DNA of 64,000 nucleotides from contig ONFF01000008.1 of assembly GCA_900317055.1 (NCBI GenBank), positions 1 to 64,000 of the forward strand, read 5' to 3'. The position numbers and the translations under genes are program-made. Origin of the DNA: an uncultured Bacteroidales bacterium (GTDB lineage Bacteria; Bacteroidota; Bacteroidia; Bacteroidales; F082). The notes below the pieces were generated by a model. It ran no database searches. It was not told the origin of the DNA and saw only the letters and a list, made by a program, of their open reading frames with translations. Shown in pieces: positions 34,354-44,442 of the stretch (the first letter of the stretch is position 1; every line of letters starts with the position of its first letter).

Positions 34354-34874
34354 AACACATTACATTGATTATCATTGCGGTATTGTTTTCCATAACCGCA
34401 TTCGCACAACAAACTTTCAACACTGATTTCACCCAAACCAAGATGATGAAACTGTCGGGCAAGACCACCAACAAGGTCGGCCACATCGTTTTCGATGGCA
34501 AGGACCAACTCAAGATGATCTACTCCGAGCCTGAAGGCGATTATTTCATCATCGAAGGCAACTTGGTGAGAATCAACATGGACGGCAAAAAAGCCGACCT
34601 CGATGCCAGCAAGGTCAAGATGGTTGGACTGCAACGCGCCACCTTACTGAATTGTCTTTCCGGCAATTGGGAACAGGCCGCTGCCGACAACAAAGCCGAG
34701 ACGACCATCACGGAAGACAATGGCTTAAAAACCATCTCCATCAACGCCAAAGGCAAAGTGCCGAAAGGCGGATACAAATCGGTGGAACTGACTTATCGCA
34801 TTTCCGATGGTAAAATGGTCAAGATGGTGCTGGAAGAGGCCATCGGCATCATCAACACCTACGAAATCAAGTGA
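34350..34874 (+). CDS. LolA-like periplasmic lipoprotein carrier
   Basis: A 174-residue exported protein with a signal peptide ending AFAQ. FNTDFTQTKMMKLSGKTTNK and GHIVFDGKDQLKMIYSEPEG are LolA-type blocks. LolA folds carry lipids or lipoproteins across the periplasm. The ATGA overlap with the ACP is unusual for housekeeping lolA and recalls LolA-like genes in polyene or lipid clusters. Confidence 0.75.
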   Translation: MKHITLIIIAVLFSITAFAQQTFNTDFTQTKMMKLSGKTTNKVGHIVFDGKDQLKMIYSEPEGDYFIIEGNLVRINMDGKKADLDASKVKMVGLQRATLLNCLSGNWEQAAADNKAETTITEDNGLKTISINAKGKVPKGGYKSVELTYRISDGKMVKMVLEEAIGIINTYEIK

Positions 34875-34892
34875 GTAAATCACAATACAATT

Positions 34893-34925
34893 GAAAAGCG
34901 CACCTCGTTGAGATGCGCTTTTTTC
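34893..34925. terminator. Bidirectional terminator
   Basis: GAAAAGCGCACCTC-GTT-GAGATGCGCTTTTTTC between the convergent LolA-like and GH3 genes. Confidence 0.8.
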
Positions 34926-37914
34926 ATTCCGTTATCGGATAGGCCTCATACAGGATGTCGTGCAAAGCCGTCCTGATGTTTTGGCGCGCCAACCTGTTGG
35001 GTTCGGGATCGGGATGCACGCGGTTCGAGAGGAAAATGAGCACCGTTTTGTTTTTCGGGTCTGCCCAAACGAAAGTGCCCGTAAAACCCGTATGTCCAAA
35101 GCCTTTCATCGAGCCCGATTTGGAAGCCGTGCTCGAACCTTTCTTGTTGACGGGCAACTTGTCGAAACCGATGCCACGACGGTTATCATTACTAGAGAAA
35201 GGCGCTCTAGTGAAATAGCGTACCGTCTCAGGTTTCAGGTATTGCACACCGTTGTAGGTACCTTCGTCAAGAAGCATCTGCATGAGTACCGCCAAGTCGC
35301 GGGCATTGGCAAACAAGCCAGCATGACCTGCCACGCCACCAAACATGGCCGCAGCCTGGTCATGCACGTCGCCCCAAATCAGCTGTTTACGAAAAACCGT
35401 GTCGTTTTCGGTAGGGGCAATCTGCTCACGAATAAAATGGTTCAAAGGTTGGTAACAGATATGCCACAGATTCATGGGATGGTAGAACTTCTCGTTCAAA
35501 TAGTCTTCGATGTTCTGGTTCGTCAGCTGCTTGACGATTTTCGGCATGTAATAGAAACCCATGTCGCTGTAGAGGTATTTCTTCTTCCCCAACGGCGTCT
35601 TTGAAACGGAATCGAAAATGCGGTCGGCATAATCATTCACGAGGTAAAGGTTTTCAGCCACCCTGACACTGTGGCTTTTATCTATCTCATTACTATAGAA
35701 TGCCTCCATCGGCCCGTTTTCGTCCACCGTCACCTTGTAAAAAGGGATCCATGCCTTCAGTCCAGCCTGGTGCGTCATGATGTCGATGAGTTTCAGCTTA
35801 CCGTGAGCCTTACCCTTCAAATAGGGAAAAAAATCGGCTAATGTCTTATTGAGGTCGATCAAGCCGTCGTCATACAACTTCATGATAGCCAAAGTGGAAG
35901 CGAAAATTTTGGTGCATGAAGCGATGTCATACAAGTCATCAGGCTGCACACGATGGCCACCACCGTAGGTGAAAGTGCCGAAGCAGGTGTCGTAAACCAC
36001 TTGCCCGTCCTTCAGAGCCACTATTTGGCACCCTGGATAAGCTTTCCCTTTGATGCCCGCCTTGGCTACCGAATCCAAACGAAGGGCATACTTCTCGTCC
36101 AACTTTGATACGGGCATCGTTTGAAAAGGATTGCTTTCAACGGGTTCATTCTGCATCAGCTGTCCTTTCACGCGTTCAGGCCGCGCAGGTGCTTCCTTGA
36201 ACGGAAGGGTGTAAGTCGGTTCCTTGGGCAGGCCAATAACGATGCCGTCGCCACATTTGAACTTCGACACCGAAACGGGCAATGTGCCATGCGGCTCCAA
36301 CTCACCGGCCAACAGCTGCACCACTGCATCCACGGCAGGCACCTCGTCCTGATAGGCCACCACCAAACCCTTCACGCTATTGTTGATGCGGAACATATCC
36401 AATGCGTATGGGCATGCAAACAAATTGAGAATCACATCATTCTGAGCAACCAATCGATTGAAAAACTTCACAGTCTCGTTGTTGATACCATAGTTCTTAC
36501 TCGCAAACATCGTGGTCTTTTCGATGTTGACCACCACCAAATCATAGGCTTCCAGCTTTTTCAGCCAGTTGGCGGACTTGGAAGCGATCTTATCCTTTTC
36601 CACCACAAACGAAGTTGTGCTGTATCCTCTCTCAATCAAGCCATTATTCACATCGTTTTTGGTGTTTCCAATGGTCACCACGGCAATCTTCTTGTTGTTG
36701 GCCAAGGGAATCACCTGGTCGTCATTGCGCAACATGGTGACAGCCTCTTCAAACAGTTGTCGGCGCAGGTCGACATATGATTTCTTCTTCAAGTCGCTCA
36801 TCAGGTTCTCCGTCGACAATGCTTTATATTGGGTAAGTCCAGCACGATACTTGTAGCGCAGGATTTTCTTGCAGCTCTCCTCCAATCTCGCCGCTGCCAC
36901 AGTGTCACGTTCTGCCGCTGCCTTGATGGTTTTGATGGCAAAGGGCACATCGTGGGGCAGAATCAACACATCGTTGCCGGCCATGAAGGCAACATAAGGC
37001 ACGCTATCGTTGCGCACCTTCTCCGACACGCCCTTCATATCGAGACCGTCGGTGAAAATCAAGCCCTCAAAGCCCATTTCCTCCTTCAACAAGCCTGTGA
37101 CCACACCATGCGACAACGACGAAGATGTGTTCTTAACCTTTTCAATGGCAGGGAAATACAAGTGGCCAACCATCGCTCCGTTCACTCCTTGATCAATCAT
37201 ATATTGGAAAGGCGCCAACTCGATATCACGCACCTCCTCAATCGGACGGGTCACTGTGGGTAGGGTCAAATGGGAGTCCGTGGATGTGTTACCATGCCCC
37301 GGAAAATGTTTCATCGTGGTGACCAAGCCTTTACTTTGCATCCCAAGTGCGTACGACGTGGCTTTCTCTCCCACTTTCTGCGGATTCTCACCAAAGCTAC
37401 GCATTCCGATGATGGGATTGGCTGCATTGGAATTGACATCCGCGACAGGGGCAAAATTCACATGAATGCCCATGCGCTGGCATTGTTCGGCTACCTGTTG
37501 TCCCATCTCATAAATCAGCTGGTCATCGGCGACAGCACCCAAAGTCATCTGATAAGGATAGGCCAAAGTCTTGTTGACACGCATGGCCAAGCCCCATTCA
37601 GCATCGATGGAAACCATCAAAGGGGTCTGCGCCATTGATTGCCATTCGTTAGTCTTTTTGACTTGAGCCTCGGCATCGGCACGGAAGAAACACACGCCAC
37701 CGATGTTGTACTTCTTGATGTATTTTGCCACATCGTCATAAAACGGCTTGTCTGGCTGATTGGCACGCATGCAAATCAACTGACCCACCCGCTGCTCCAA
37801 AGTAAGGCTGTTGTACACCGAATCCACCCAGCGCGACTCCGCATCCTGGGCAAAGCATTGTGCGGCTGAAAAGAGCAACACAAAGCAACCTAATAAATGT
37901 TTTTTGATATTCAT
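34924..37914 (-). CDS. GH3 beta-N-acetylhexosaminidase fused to class C beta-lactamase-like domain
   Basis: A 996-residue exported fusion. Signal peptide (1-22). GH3 domain: KHFPGHGNTSTDSH (202-215) and nucleophile Asp289 in FTDGLDMKGV, the pattern of NagZ-type enzymes; a GH3 C-terminal domain follows to about 600. The C-terminal serine hydrolase domain has SCTK (SxxK, about 663), YSD (YxN-like) and HTG (KTG-like). The join suggests peptidoglycan recycling: removing GlcNAc and acting on stem peptides or esters. Last gene of the ahcY operon, 16 bp after the TlpA-like gene. Confidence 0.9.
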   Translation of the reverse strand: MNIKKHLLGCFVLLFSAAQCFAQDAESRWVDSVYNSLTLEQRVGQLICMRANQPDKPFYDDVAKYIKKYNIGGVCFFRADAEAQVKKTNEWQSMAQTPLMVSIDAEWGLAMRVNKTLAYPYQMTLGAVADDQLIYEMGQQVAEQCQRMGIHVNFAPVADVNSNAANPIIGMRSFGENPQKVGEKATSYALGMQSKGLVTTMKHFPGHGNTSTDSHLTLPTVTRPIEEVRDIELAPFQYMIDQGVNGAMVGHLYFPAIEKVKNTSSSLSHGVVTGLLKEEMGFEGLIFTDGLDMKGVSEKVRNDSVPYVAFMAGNDVLILPHDVPFAIKTIKAAAERDTVAAARLEESCKKILRYKYRAGLTQYKALSTENLMSDLKKKSYVDLRRQLFEEAVTMLRNDDQVIPLANNKKIAVVTIGNTKNDVNNGLIERGYSTTSFVVEKDKIASKSANWLKKLEAYDLVVVNIEKTTMFASKNYGINNETVKFFNRLVAQNDVILNLFACPYALDMFRINNSVKGLVVAYQDEVPAVDAVVQLLAGELEPHGTLPVSVSKFKCGDGIVIGLPKEPTYTLPFKEAPARPERVKGQLMQNEPVESNPFQTMPVSKLDEKYALRLDSVAKAGIKGKAYPGCQIVALKDGQVVYDTCFGTFTYGGGHRVQPDDLYDIASCTKIFASTLAIMKLYDDGLIDLNKTLADFFPYLKGKAHGKLKLIDIMTHQAGLKAWIPFYKVTVDENGPMEAFYSNEIDKSHSVRVAENLYLVNDYADRIFDSVSKTPLGKKKYLYSDMGFYYMPKIVKQLTNQNIEDYLNEKFYHPMNLWHICYQPLNHFIREQIAPTENDTVFRKQLIWGDVHDQAAAMFGGVAGHAGLFANARDLAVLMQMLLDEGTYNGVQYLKPETVRYFTRAPFSSNDNRRGIGFDKLPVNKKGSSTASKSGSMKGFGHTGFTGTFVWADPKNKTVLIFLSNRVHPDPEPNRLARQNIRTALHDILYEAYPITE

Positions 37915-37930
37915 ATAACTATACTATTTT

Positions 37931-38767
37931 TCAATAAGAAATATTATTAGATCTGAACCAATCCTTTAACTCTTGCCAATCGTAAGGTTTGCAAACGATG
38001 GTCTTGTTTTCGTCCAACACAAACACCGTTGGCGTAGAAGTGATATGGTAATCCAAAAAGGCTTTGCTATCCCAACGCAATTCATCATAGAAATGGTATC
38101 CGGGCAAACGCATTTTTTTTACCGTTTTCACCACATCATCTTTATCCTCAGCCAAAGCAAAGGTAACCAATTCAAAATCAGACTTCAAGTCAAGATGTTT
38201 GCGGATTTGCGTCAAAAAATCATGGCAGTATTCGCAGTCCGTCGACCAAAAGACAACAATGGTATGCGATGCTTGGGAATCATACAAACAATAGGATTTC
38301 CCATCGATAGTAACCCCTTCAAAGTCAGGGGCTTTTGCACCCATTCTCACCTTCTGATATGGCTCCGAGATGGAATCCAAGCGCAGGCCTTCTTCCATAG
38401 TTATCTCACCCTCAGCAAGTTGAGGATAATTCAAGAGATAATCCGTCACCGCATCCCTACCCATTGAGGCATAGCCGTTCAAGGCAAACTCCAGCACATG
38501 CTCATATACGCTCATATTGACTTTGGCCTTGTTGAGCAGCACACCCAAGCCCGCAATGGACAGACTGTCGAAGCGACGCTCGTCGCCATCAGTAAAAGAA
38601 TAGAAGTAACTGACCATCTTATCGGAGAAAGCCTTTGAGGTGACCAAGGTCGTATCGCTGAAATCCACATCATCCCAATAACCCGACATCACATCGGCTT
38701 GTGCCTTCATAGACACCCCTGAAAGCATCAAAACGACAAGAAATGTGATATGGATTATCTTTTTCAT
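37931..38767 (-). CDS. TlpA-like thioredoxin-fold protein
   Basis: A 278-residue periplasmic protein. Signal peptide (to KAQA), an all-helical middle region (about 40-140) as in DUF5106/DUF4369-like relatives, then a TlpA-like domain: GAKAPDFEGVTIDGKSYCLY, FWSTDCEYCHDFL with the CEYC active site, and a cis-Pro in TSTPTVFVLD. Thiol-disulfide exchange in the periplasm is the expected role. Operon member. Confidence 0.85.
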   Translation of the reverse strand: MKKIIHITFLVVLMLSGVSMKAQADVMSGYWDDVDFSDTTLVTSKAFSDKMVSYFYSFTDGDERRFDSLSIAGLGVLLNKAKVNMSVYEHVLEFALNGYASMGRDAVTDYLLNYPQLAEGEITMEEGLRLDSISEPYQKVRMGAKAPDFEGVTIDGKSYCLYDSQASHTIVVFWSTDCEYCHDFLTQIRKHLDLKSDFELVTFALAEDKDDVVKTVKKMRLPGYHFYDELRWDSKAFLDYHITSTPTVFVLDENKTIVCKPYDWQELKDWFRSNNISY

Positions 38768-38790
38768 ACTCTATGCTTTATGATATTTTA

Positions 38791-39387
38791 TTACAAGTCT
38801 AACTTTAACTGAATAGCCATGTTGAATGTCATTCGATGCAAAGGCGTGGTGCCATGGTCGGCTATGGCTTGTTTATGTTCAGGTGTAGGATAACCCTTGT
38901 TCTTTTTCCAGTTGTAAACGGGATATTGTTCCCCGTACTCCACCATCATCATGTCCCTCGTGGTCTTGGCTAAAATGGAAGCTGCCGCTATGGATTGATA
39001 TTTGGCGTCGCCGCCTACGATGCAGACATGCTTCACCTTTTTATAGGGATTGAAGCGGTTACCGTCAATCAGCAGCAACTCCGGACGTACTTTCAGCTGG
39101 TCCAAAGCCCTGTGCATGGCTAAGAATGAAGCATTCAGGATATTGATCTCATCAATCTCTTGTGCCGTGACAATGCCGATGCCATAGCTCAAGGCTTCTT
39201 TCATGACCAATTCCCGCAATTGCATCCTTTTCTTCTCCGTAAGTTGCTTGGAATCATTGAGTTCAGGATAATCCACATCCTTCTTCAAGATGACAGCAGC
39301 GGCCACCACAGGACCTGCCAAACAGCCACGCCCAGCCTCATCGCAGCCTGCTTCAATCTTATCCGAATAATGCGTCAACAGTCCCAT
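38791..39387 (-). CDS. rnhB: Ribonuclease HII
   Basis: A 198-residue RNase [23 protein letters not shown] carries the DEAGRG active site; LLIDGNRF and [20 protein letters not shown] provide further acidic residues. It removes RNA from RNA-DNA hybrids, including single ribonucleotides. It starts 3 bp after the DUF6427 stop. Confidence 0.95.
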   Translation of the reverse strand: MGLLTHYSDKIEAGCDEAGRGCLAGPVVAAAVILKKDVDYPELNDSKQLTEKKRMQLRELVMKEALSYGIGIVTAQEIDEINILNASFLAMHRALDQLKVRPELLLIDGNRFNPYKKVKHVCIVGGDAKYQSIAAASILAKTTRDMMMVEYGEQYPVYNWKKNKGYPTPEHKQAIADHGTTPLHRMTFNMAIQLKLDL

Positions 39388-39390
39388 GGT

Positions 39391-40371
39391 TTAGAGCCAT
39401 TTAAAGTAATACTGATTGGCAAAGACCAAGAGGATAAACAGCGTCAGAAACAGATTGGCCCAACCCGTGTTGCCCATATAGGAAAAAGCGTACGACACAA
39501 GGATGGACAAGACGATGAAAACCAAACCGTTCATCAACACATTGCCTTCTAAGAACAAGGTCAACAAGGCAAAAATGGCAAGGATGAACGTCATCGAAAT
39601 CTTGGTGCGCACGGCAACCGTCTTCTCAAAACCAGAATTATTGCCAAAGAACATCATCACGGTCGGAACAATAAGGACGGCCAACAAGATGATATTCCGC
39701 AAGTCAAATCCTTCCACAGTGAAATGGAAAGAGGTAAAATAGTCCTTATACCCCTCCAACAAGGCACCGAAGTCACCAAAGAGGAACACACAGACAAAAT
39801 ACACAAAGTAGACAAACAGGAACCCGAAAATCGGAATCAACTGCAAGCGCAACGAGCCTTTCTTGGCGATGGGAAGCACGATGATTGCCCATAGTAACAA
39901 CAAGATAGAAGGGAAATAACAAAGGGAAGCCAAAGCGATGAAAACACCCGACTTCAGCAACTTCATCTCAGGATTGGGCAACAGATAGGTATCATATAAA
40001 TTACTGATTGACAATAAGATGAACAATACAGAAAAGGCAAAGGGATAAAAGTTGGTCTGAGTCACAGTGAGGCTCATCAACAGGACGAAAACGAAGGCGC
40101 CCATCGAGCTCACCTTGCCGACAATCTGGTTTTTCACCATGACGGAGTTGAAAACCAAGGTGCCAAGCACCAACAGCACAAAAGCAACAGCATGTTGTGC
40201 AATAGCCGAACCGCGCAACAGCTTGTCCACAAGGTTGAAGAGCGGCGTGACCGGCTCATCCAAGCCCACGATGGCCTTTCCCGACACAAACGCAGGAATC
40301 CAGAGGGCAATCGCTAATAAGGCAACCACCACATACTGAACGGCATAGCTCTGTCTGAAAAACTTTATCAT
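39391..40371 (-). CDS. DUF6427 polytopic membrane protein
   Basis: A 326-residue inner-membrane protein with about nine to ten helices and few charged residues, matching the Bacteroidetes DUF6427 family in size and in its usual place beside purD. The start overlaps the purD stop (ATGA). Function unknown. Confidence 0.75.
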   Translation of the reverse strand: MIKFFRQSYAVQYVVVALLAIALWIPAFVSGKAIVGLDEPVTPLFNLVDKLLRGSAIAQHAVAFVLLVLGTLVFNSVMVKNQIVGKVSSMGAFVFVLLMSLTVTQTNFYPFAFSVLFILLSISNLYDTYLLPNPEMKLLKSGVFIALASLCYFPSILLLLWAIIVLPIAKKGSLRLQLIPIFGFLFVYFVYFVCVFLFGDFGALLEGYKDYFTSFHFTVEGFDLRNIILLAVLIVPTVMMFFGNNSGFEKTVAVRTKISMTFILAIFALLTLFLEGNVLMNGLVFIVLSILVSYAFSYMGNTGWANLFLTLFILLVFANQYYFKWL

Positions 40372-41738
40372 TGCATTCTCATCAAATCAAGTCCAATGTC
40401 GTGGCGGTAGTTAACGCCTTCGAAATGAATCTTTTCCACCTCGCGGTAGGCGATGCCCCTCGCCTCTTCAATCGAATCGCCATGGGCCGTCACTGCGATG
40501 ACGCGCCCGCCCGCTGTGACCACATTGTTTTCGGCATCAAATGCCGTGCCAGCATGGAAGGCGACCACCTCCTTGAGGTTGTCTAACCCACTCATTTTCA
40601 TGCCTTTCTTGTAAGCCTCAGGATATCCACCAGAGACCATCATCACCGTAACAGCGGTCTTATCACTCTTGGCGTAATGCACCTCGTTCAAGCGGCCATT
40701 GGCACAAGCCATGAGCAAGTCAGCGAAGTCGCCCTCGATACGGGTCATCACGGCTTCGGTCTCGGGGTCGCCCATACGAACATTGTATTCAATGACATAA
40801 GGATTGCCACCATCGTTCATCAAGCCCAAGAAAATGAAACCTTTATAGTCGATGCCTTCGGCTTTCAAGCCCTTAAGCGTAGGCTTCACAATTCGTTCTT
40901 CCACCCTGTTCAAGAACTCGGGGGTGCAGAACGGCACCGGCGATACGGCACCCATGCCACCCGTGTTCAAGCCTTGGTCACCGTCACCGATGCGCTTGTA
41001 GTCCTTAGCCTCGGGCAACAGCACATAATGCTCGCCGTCAGTCAAAACGAACACCGACACCTCGATGCCTTTCAGGAACTCCTCAATGACCACCGTGGCA
41101 GAGGCCGCACCAAACTTGCCGTCGAGCATCTTGTCCAACTCATCCTTGGTTTCCTGCAAGTCGTTGAGAATCAATACACCCTTGCCTGCAGCCAGACCAT
41201 CGGCCTTCAGCACATATGGGGCTTTCACACTTTCGAGAAACTTGTAACCTTCGTTGAGGTTATCCTTGTTGACTTTGAAACACTTCGCTGTCGGCACACC
41301 ATATTTAGCCATAAAGTCCTTGGCAAAGGCCTTGCTACCTTCCAACTGAGCACCACGCTTGTCGGGCCCGATAATCTTCACAGCTTTAAGGTCGGCATCA
41401 CCTTTGAAGAAATCCACAATACCATCCACCAAAGGCTGCTCTGGGCCTACCACAACAAGGTTAATCTCTTGCTTTAAGCAAAAGTCCTTTACAGCTTCAG
41501 AATCAGAAGGTTTTACATCTACATTGACACCGACTTGAGCCGTTCCTGCATTGCCAGGAGCAATGAAAACATGGGCTCCTTCGCTCTGGGCCAGTTTCCA
41601 TGCCAAGGCATGTTCGCGGCCACCCGAACCGAGCACTAAAATGTTGCGTCTCACAGCAGTGATGTGTTGTCCTTGGACTTCTTTCCAATCGACTGCATCT
41701 TTCTTGGCTTCGCCAGGATACATTATTATTTTTGCCAT
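40368..41738 (-). CDS. purD: Phosphoribosylamine-glycine ligase PurD
   Basis: A 456-residue GAR synthetase (purine pathway step 2, ATP-grasp). RNILVLGSGGREHALAWKLA is the normal N-terminus, then IAPGNAGTAQVGVNVDV, KADGLAAGKGVLIL and GGMGAVSPVPFCTP. About 30 residues (MAKIIMYPGEAKKDAVDWKE and on) precede the usual start; ATG 41738 is only 3 bp after the glycosyltransferase stop, which supports it, but a GTG at 41654 would give the standard length. Confidence 0.93.
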   Translation of the reverse strand: MAKIIMYPGEAKKDAVDWKEVQGQHITAVRRNILVLGSGGREHALAWKLAQSEGAHVFIAPGNAGTAQVGVNVDVKPSDSEAVKDFCLKQEINLVVVGPEQPLVDGIVDFFKGDADLKAVKIIGPDKRGAQLEGSKAFAKDFMAKYGVPTAKCFKVNKDNLNEGYKFLESVKAPYVLKADGLAAGKGVLILNDLQETKDELDKMLDGKFGAASATVVIEEFLKGIEVSVFVLTDGEHYVLLPEAKDYKRIGDGDQGLNTGGMGAVSPVPFCTPEFLNRVEERIVKPTLKGLKAEGIDYKGFIFLGLMNDGGNPYVIEYNVRMGDPETEAVMTRIEGDFADLLMACANGRLNEVHYAKSDKTAVTVMMVSGGYPEAYKKGMKMSGLDNLKEVVAFHAGTAFDAENNVVTAGGRVIAVTAHGDSIEEARGIAYREVEKIHFEGVNYRHDIGLDLMRMQ

Positions 41739-41741
41739 ATC

Positions 41742-42866
41742 TTATTCGTTTATTGCCTTAATTAAAGAATTCCAAATGTCCTCAGCAGCCTTATCCCAAG
41801 AGAAATCCTTGGCACGTTGGCGGCCTTTTTCAACCAACGCCTCACGCACCTTCTCATCAAGCATCTCCGTCATGCCTTCGGCGATGGAGGTCTCGCTGAA
41901 TGGGTCGACAAGCAGTGCCGCATCCTCAGCCACCTCGGGCATAGAGGTCACATTGGAGGTGATGACCGGCGTGTCGCACTTGAAGGCCTCCAAAATCGGG
42001 ATGCCAAAACCCTCAAAATAAGACACATACACCGATGCCAAGGCAGCTGCCGTCACCAAGTGCAAATCCTCAGCACTCAAGCGTCCAGCGAAGACCACCT
42101 CATCCTTGAACCGCATGGAGCTATAGGCCTGCTCAATAGGTTCCGACCACCAGCGCTTCTCCCCTACAATCAGCAACTTGACATTGGATGGTGTCTGGCT
42201 CTTGAACAAATCGAAGGCCGTGAACAAACGCGCCAAGTTTTTGCGTGGATGCAGCGAGCCAACGAACATGAAATAAGGATTTCCGTTCGTATACTTGGCT
42301 CGGATGGTTTCCTGCTCCTCTTCAGATATGGGCGCAAATTTTTCATTCACACCATTGTACGCCACATCAATCTTCTCAGGTTCTATGCCGTAGCATTCCA
42401 CAATGTCCTGTTTGGAGAACTCCGACACCGTCACGATGCGCTTGGCCTTGCGGGCAAACTTCGGGAAGTATTTCTTGTAATGCCAAAGATGGATTTTCGG
42501 CATGTCCTTCGGAAAATGCTCGAAGTTAAGGTCATGGAACTGTGTCACTTGTGGCACATCAGAGCGAAGACTCAAGTAGCCGTCGGGCGAGAAGAACAAG
42601 TCGGGCTTGATCTTCTTCAAGGCCTTGGTCACCGAAAACTCGAAGAACCAAATGAACAGGAATGGGTGTCGTGCCTGCGGGAACAGCACTATGGGTTTCA
42701 CATTGTCGCCGAAGATGAACATCGGGTCGGGCTCTCGGTCGAAGATGAAGTAGAACTCCACCTTGGGATGGTCTTTGACCATGCGACGCAAAGTCTCATA
42801 GGCCACCCACCCGATGCCTTCCAACTTGTTTTTCAGCAACAAACGCGTATTTACCGCAATTTTCAT
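41742..42866 (-). CDS. GT4-type glycosyltransferase
   Basis: A 374-residue GT-B glycosyltransferase. The N-domain ends near VTVSEFSKQDIVECYGI; the C-domain has FVGSLHPRKNLARLFTAF (donor-phosphate contact) and the EX7E-type stretch YFEGFGIPILEAFKCDTPVI. No membrane segments. Likely adds a sugar to lipid- or polymer-linked glycan on the cytoplasmic face; the acceptor is unknown. Between ahcY and purD in the operon. Confidence 0.85.
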   Translation of the reverse strand: MKIAVNTRLLLKNKLEGIGWVAYETLRRMVKDHPKVEFYFIFDREPDPMFIFGDNVKPIVLFPQARHPFLFIWFFEFSVTKALKKIKPDLFFSPDGYLSLRSDVPQVTQFHDLNFEHFPKDMPKIHLWHYKKYFPKFARKAKRIVTVSEFSKQDIVECYGIEPEKIDVAYNGVNEKFAPISEEEQETIRAKYTNGNPYFMFVGSLHPRKNLARLFTAFDLFKSQTPSNVKLLIVGEKRWWSEPIEQAYSSMRFKDEVVFAGRLSAEDLHLVTAAALASVYVSYFEGFGIPILEAFKCDTPVITSNVTSMPEVAEDAALLVDPFSETSIAEGMTEMLDEKVREALVEKGRQRAKDFSWDKAAEDIWNSLIKAINE

Positions 42867-42875
42867 AGCGGCATC

Positions 42876-44306
42876 TTAATAGCGGTAGATGTCCGACTTG
42901 TAGGGTCCCTCGACGGGCACGCCGATGTAGTCGGCCTGCTTCTGCGTGAGCTTGGTGAGCTTCACGCCAATCTTTTCGAGGTGCAAGCGGGCGACTTCCT
43001 CGTCCAAATACTTGGGCAGGCAGTAGACACCTACTTTATATTGTCCGCGCTTCTCCCAAAGGTCCATCTGGGCCAAGGTCTGGTTGGTGAACGAGTTGCT
43101 CATCACAAAGCTGGCGTGACCCGTGGCGCAACCGAGGTTGACCAAACGACCTGAAGCCAGCAGAAAGATGCAGTGACCGTCATCGAAGACATATTTGTCA
43201 ACCTGCGGCTTGATGTTGATCTTCTCCTTCAGATGCTCGGTCTTTTCAAGGCGGTCCACCTGGATTTCGTTATCGAAGTGGCCGATATTGCACACGATAG
43301 CCTGATCTTTCATCTTCAGGATGTGCTCCAATGTAATGACATCGCAGTTGCCCGTGGTGGTGACAAAAATGTTGCCTTCCTTGACGGCCTCCTCCATCGT
43401 CGTGACCTCGAAGCCTTCCATAGCGGCTTGCAAGGCACAGATGGGGTCGATTTCGGTGACAAGCACGCGGGCACCATAGCTCTTCATGGAGTGTGAGCAC
43501 CCCTTGCCCACTTCGCCGTAACCACAAACGACCACGACCTTACCAGCAATCATCACATCGGTGGCGCGCTTGATGCCGTCGGCCAACGACTCACGGCAAC
43601 CGTAGAGGTTGTCGAACTTCGACTTGGTCACCGAGTCGTTCACATTGATAGCGGGCACCAGCAACTCGCCGCGCTCGTGCATCTGATACAGACGGTGTAC
43701 GCCTGTAGTGGTCTCTTCCGAGACGCCTTTCCAACCAGCCACAACCGTATGCCAGAAGGTAGGATTCTCTTTATAGGTGGCCTTAATGACGCTCATCAAT
43801 GCCCTTTCTTCTTCGCTGCCCGTAGGCGCGTCAAGGAGTTTGGGGTCGTTCTCGCAAGCATAGCCCTTGTGAATCAGCAAAGTGGCATCGCCGCCGTCAT
43901 CCACGATCAGGTCAGGACCCGTGCCATCGGGGAAGGTGATGGCGCGTTTGGTGCACCACCAATAGTCTTCCAGCGTCTCGCCTTTCCAGGCAAAGACGGC
44001 GGTACCCGTCTCGGCAATGGCCGCAGCAGCGTGGTCTTGCGTGGAATAGATGTTACACGAGCACCAACGCACCGTGGCACCCAACTTGACCAAAGTCTCA
44101 ATCAGGCAGGCTGTTTGGATGGTCATGTGCAGCGAACCCATGATCTTGGCGCCTTTCAGCGGCTTCGTGTCGCCGTATTTCTTGCGCAGCGACATCAGGC
44201 CGGGCATTTCGTGTTCCGATACTTCAATTTCCTTGCGTCCCCAAGCGGCCAAGTCCATGTCGGCCACCAAATACGGGAGTTTGCTATCTAAAAGTCTGTT
44301 ATCCAT
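42876..44306 (-). CDS. ahcY: Adenosylhomocysteinase
   Basis: A 476-residue S-adenosylhomocysteine hydrolase that splits SAH to adenosine and homocysteine in the methyl cycle. [20 protein letters not shown] and [16 protein letters not shown] bind substrate; [20 protein letters not shown] is the NAD site; the C-terminus [13 protein letters not shown] is the family end. First gene of the seven-gene operon. Confidence 0.97.
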   Translation of the reverse strand: MDNRLLDSKLPYLVADMDLAAWGRKEIEVSEHEMPGLMSLRKKYGDTKPLKGAKIMGSLHMTIQTACLIETLVKLGATVRWCSCNIYSTQDHAAAAIAETGTAVFAWKGETLEDYWWCTKRAITFPDGTGPDLIVDDGGDATLLIHKGYACENDPKLLDAPTGSEEERALMSVIKATYKENPTFWHTVVAGWKGVSEETTTGVHRLYQMHERGELLVPAINVNDSVTKSKFDNLYGCRESLADGIKRATDVMIAGKVVVVCGYGEVGKGCSHSMKSYGARVLVTEIDPICALQAAMEGFEVTTMEEAVKEGNIFVTTTGNCDVITLEHILKMKDQAIVCNIGHFDNEIQVDRLEKTEHLKEKINIKPQVDKYVFDDGHCIFLLASGRLVNLGCATGHASFVMSNSFTNQTLAQMDLWEKRGQYKVGVYCLPKYLDEEVARLHLEKIGVKLTKLTQKQADYIGVPVEGPYKSDIYRY

Positions 44307-44344
44307 TGTTTTAAGTATTTTGTATTCGTATTAGTATGAAAAGG

Positions 44345-44410
44345 CAAAGATAAACAAATTTCCGACACAAATAGAAAAAGGCCGAGATTTCAAATAAATG
44401 TGTACTTTTG
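44345..44410. promoter_or_regulatory. Divergent promoters of the ahcY operon and the SPFH gene
   Basis: On the minus strand TATCTTTG is at 44345-44352; on the plus strand TACTTTTG is at 44403-44410. Confidence 0.55.
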
Positions 44411-44442
44411 CCATCAAAACAACAATTTAAAACAGTACTACC

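Noticed and set aside
40677-41477. 266-codon plus-strand frame
   Set aside because: Antisense shadow of purD.
41817-43154. Long plus-strand frame opposite the glycosyltransferase and ahcY
   Set aside because: Antisense shadow of two clear genes; His/Leu/Val-rich, no start signal.
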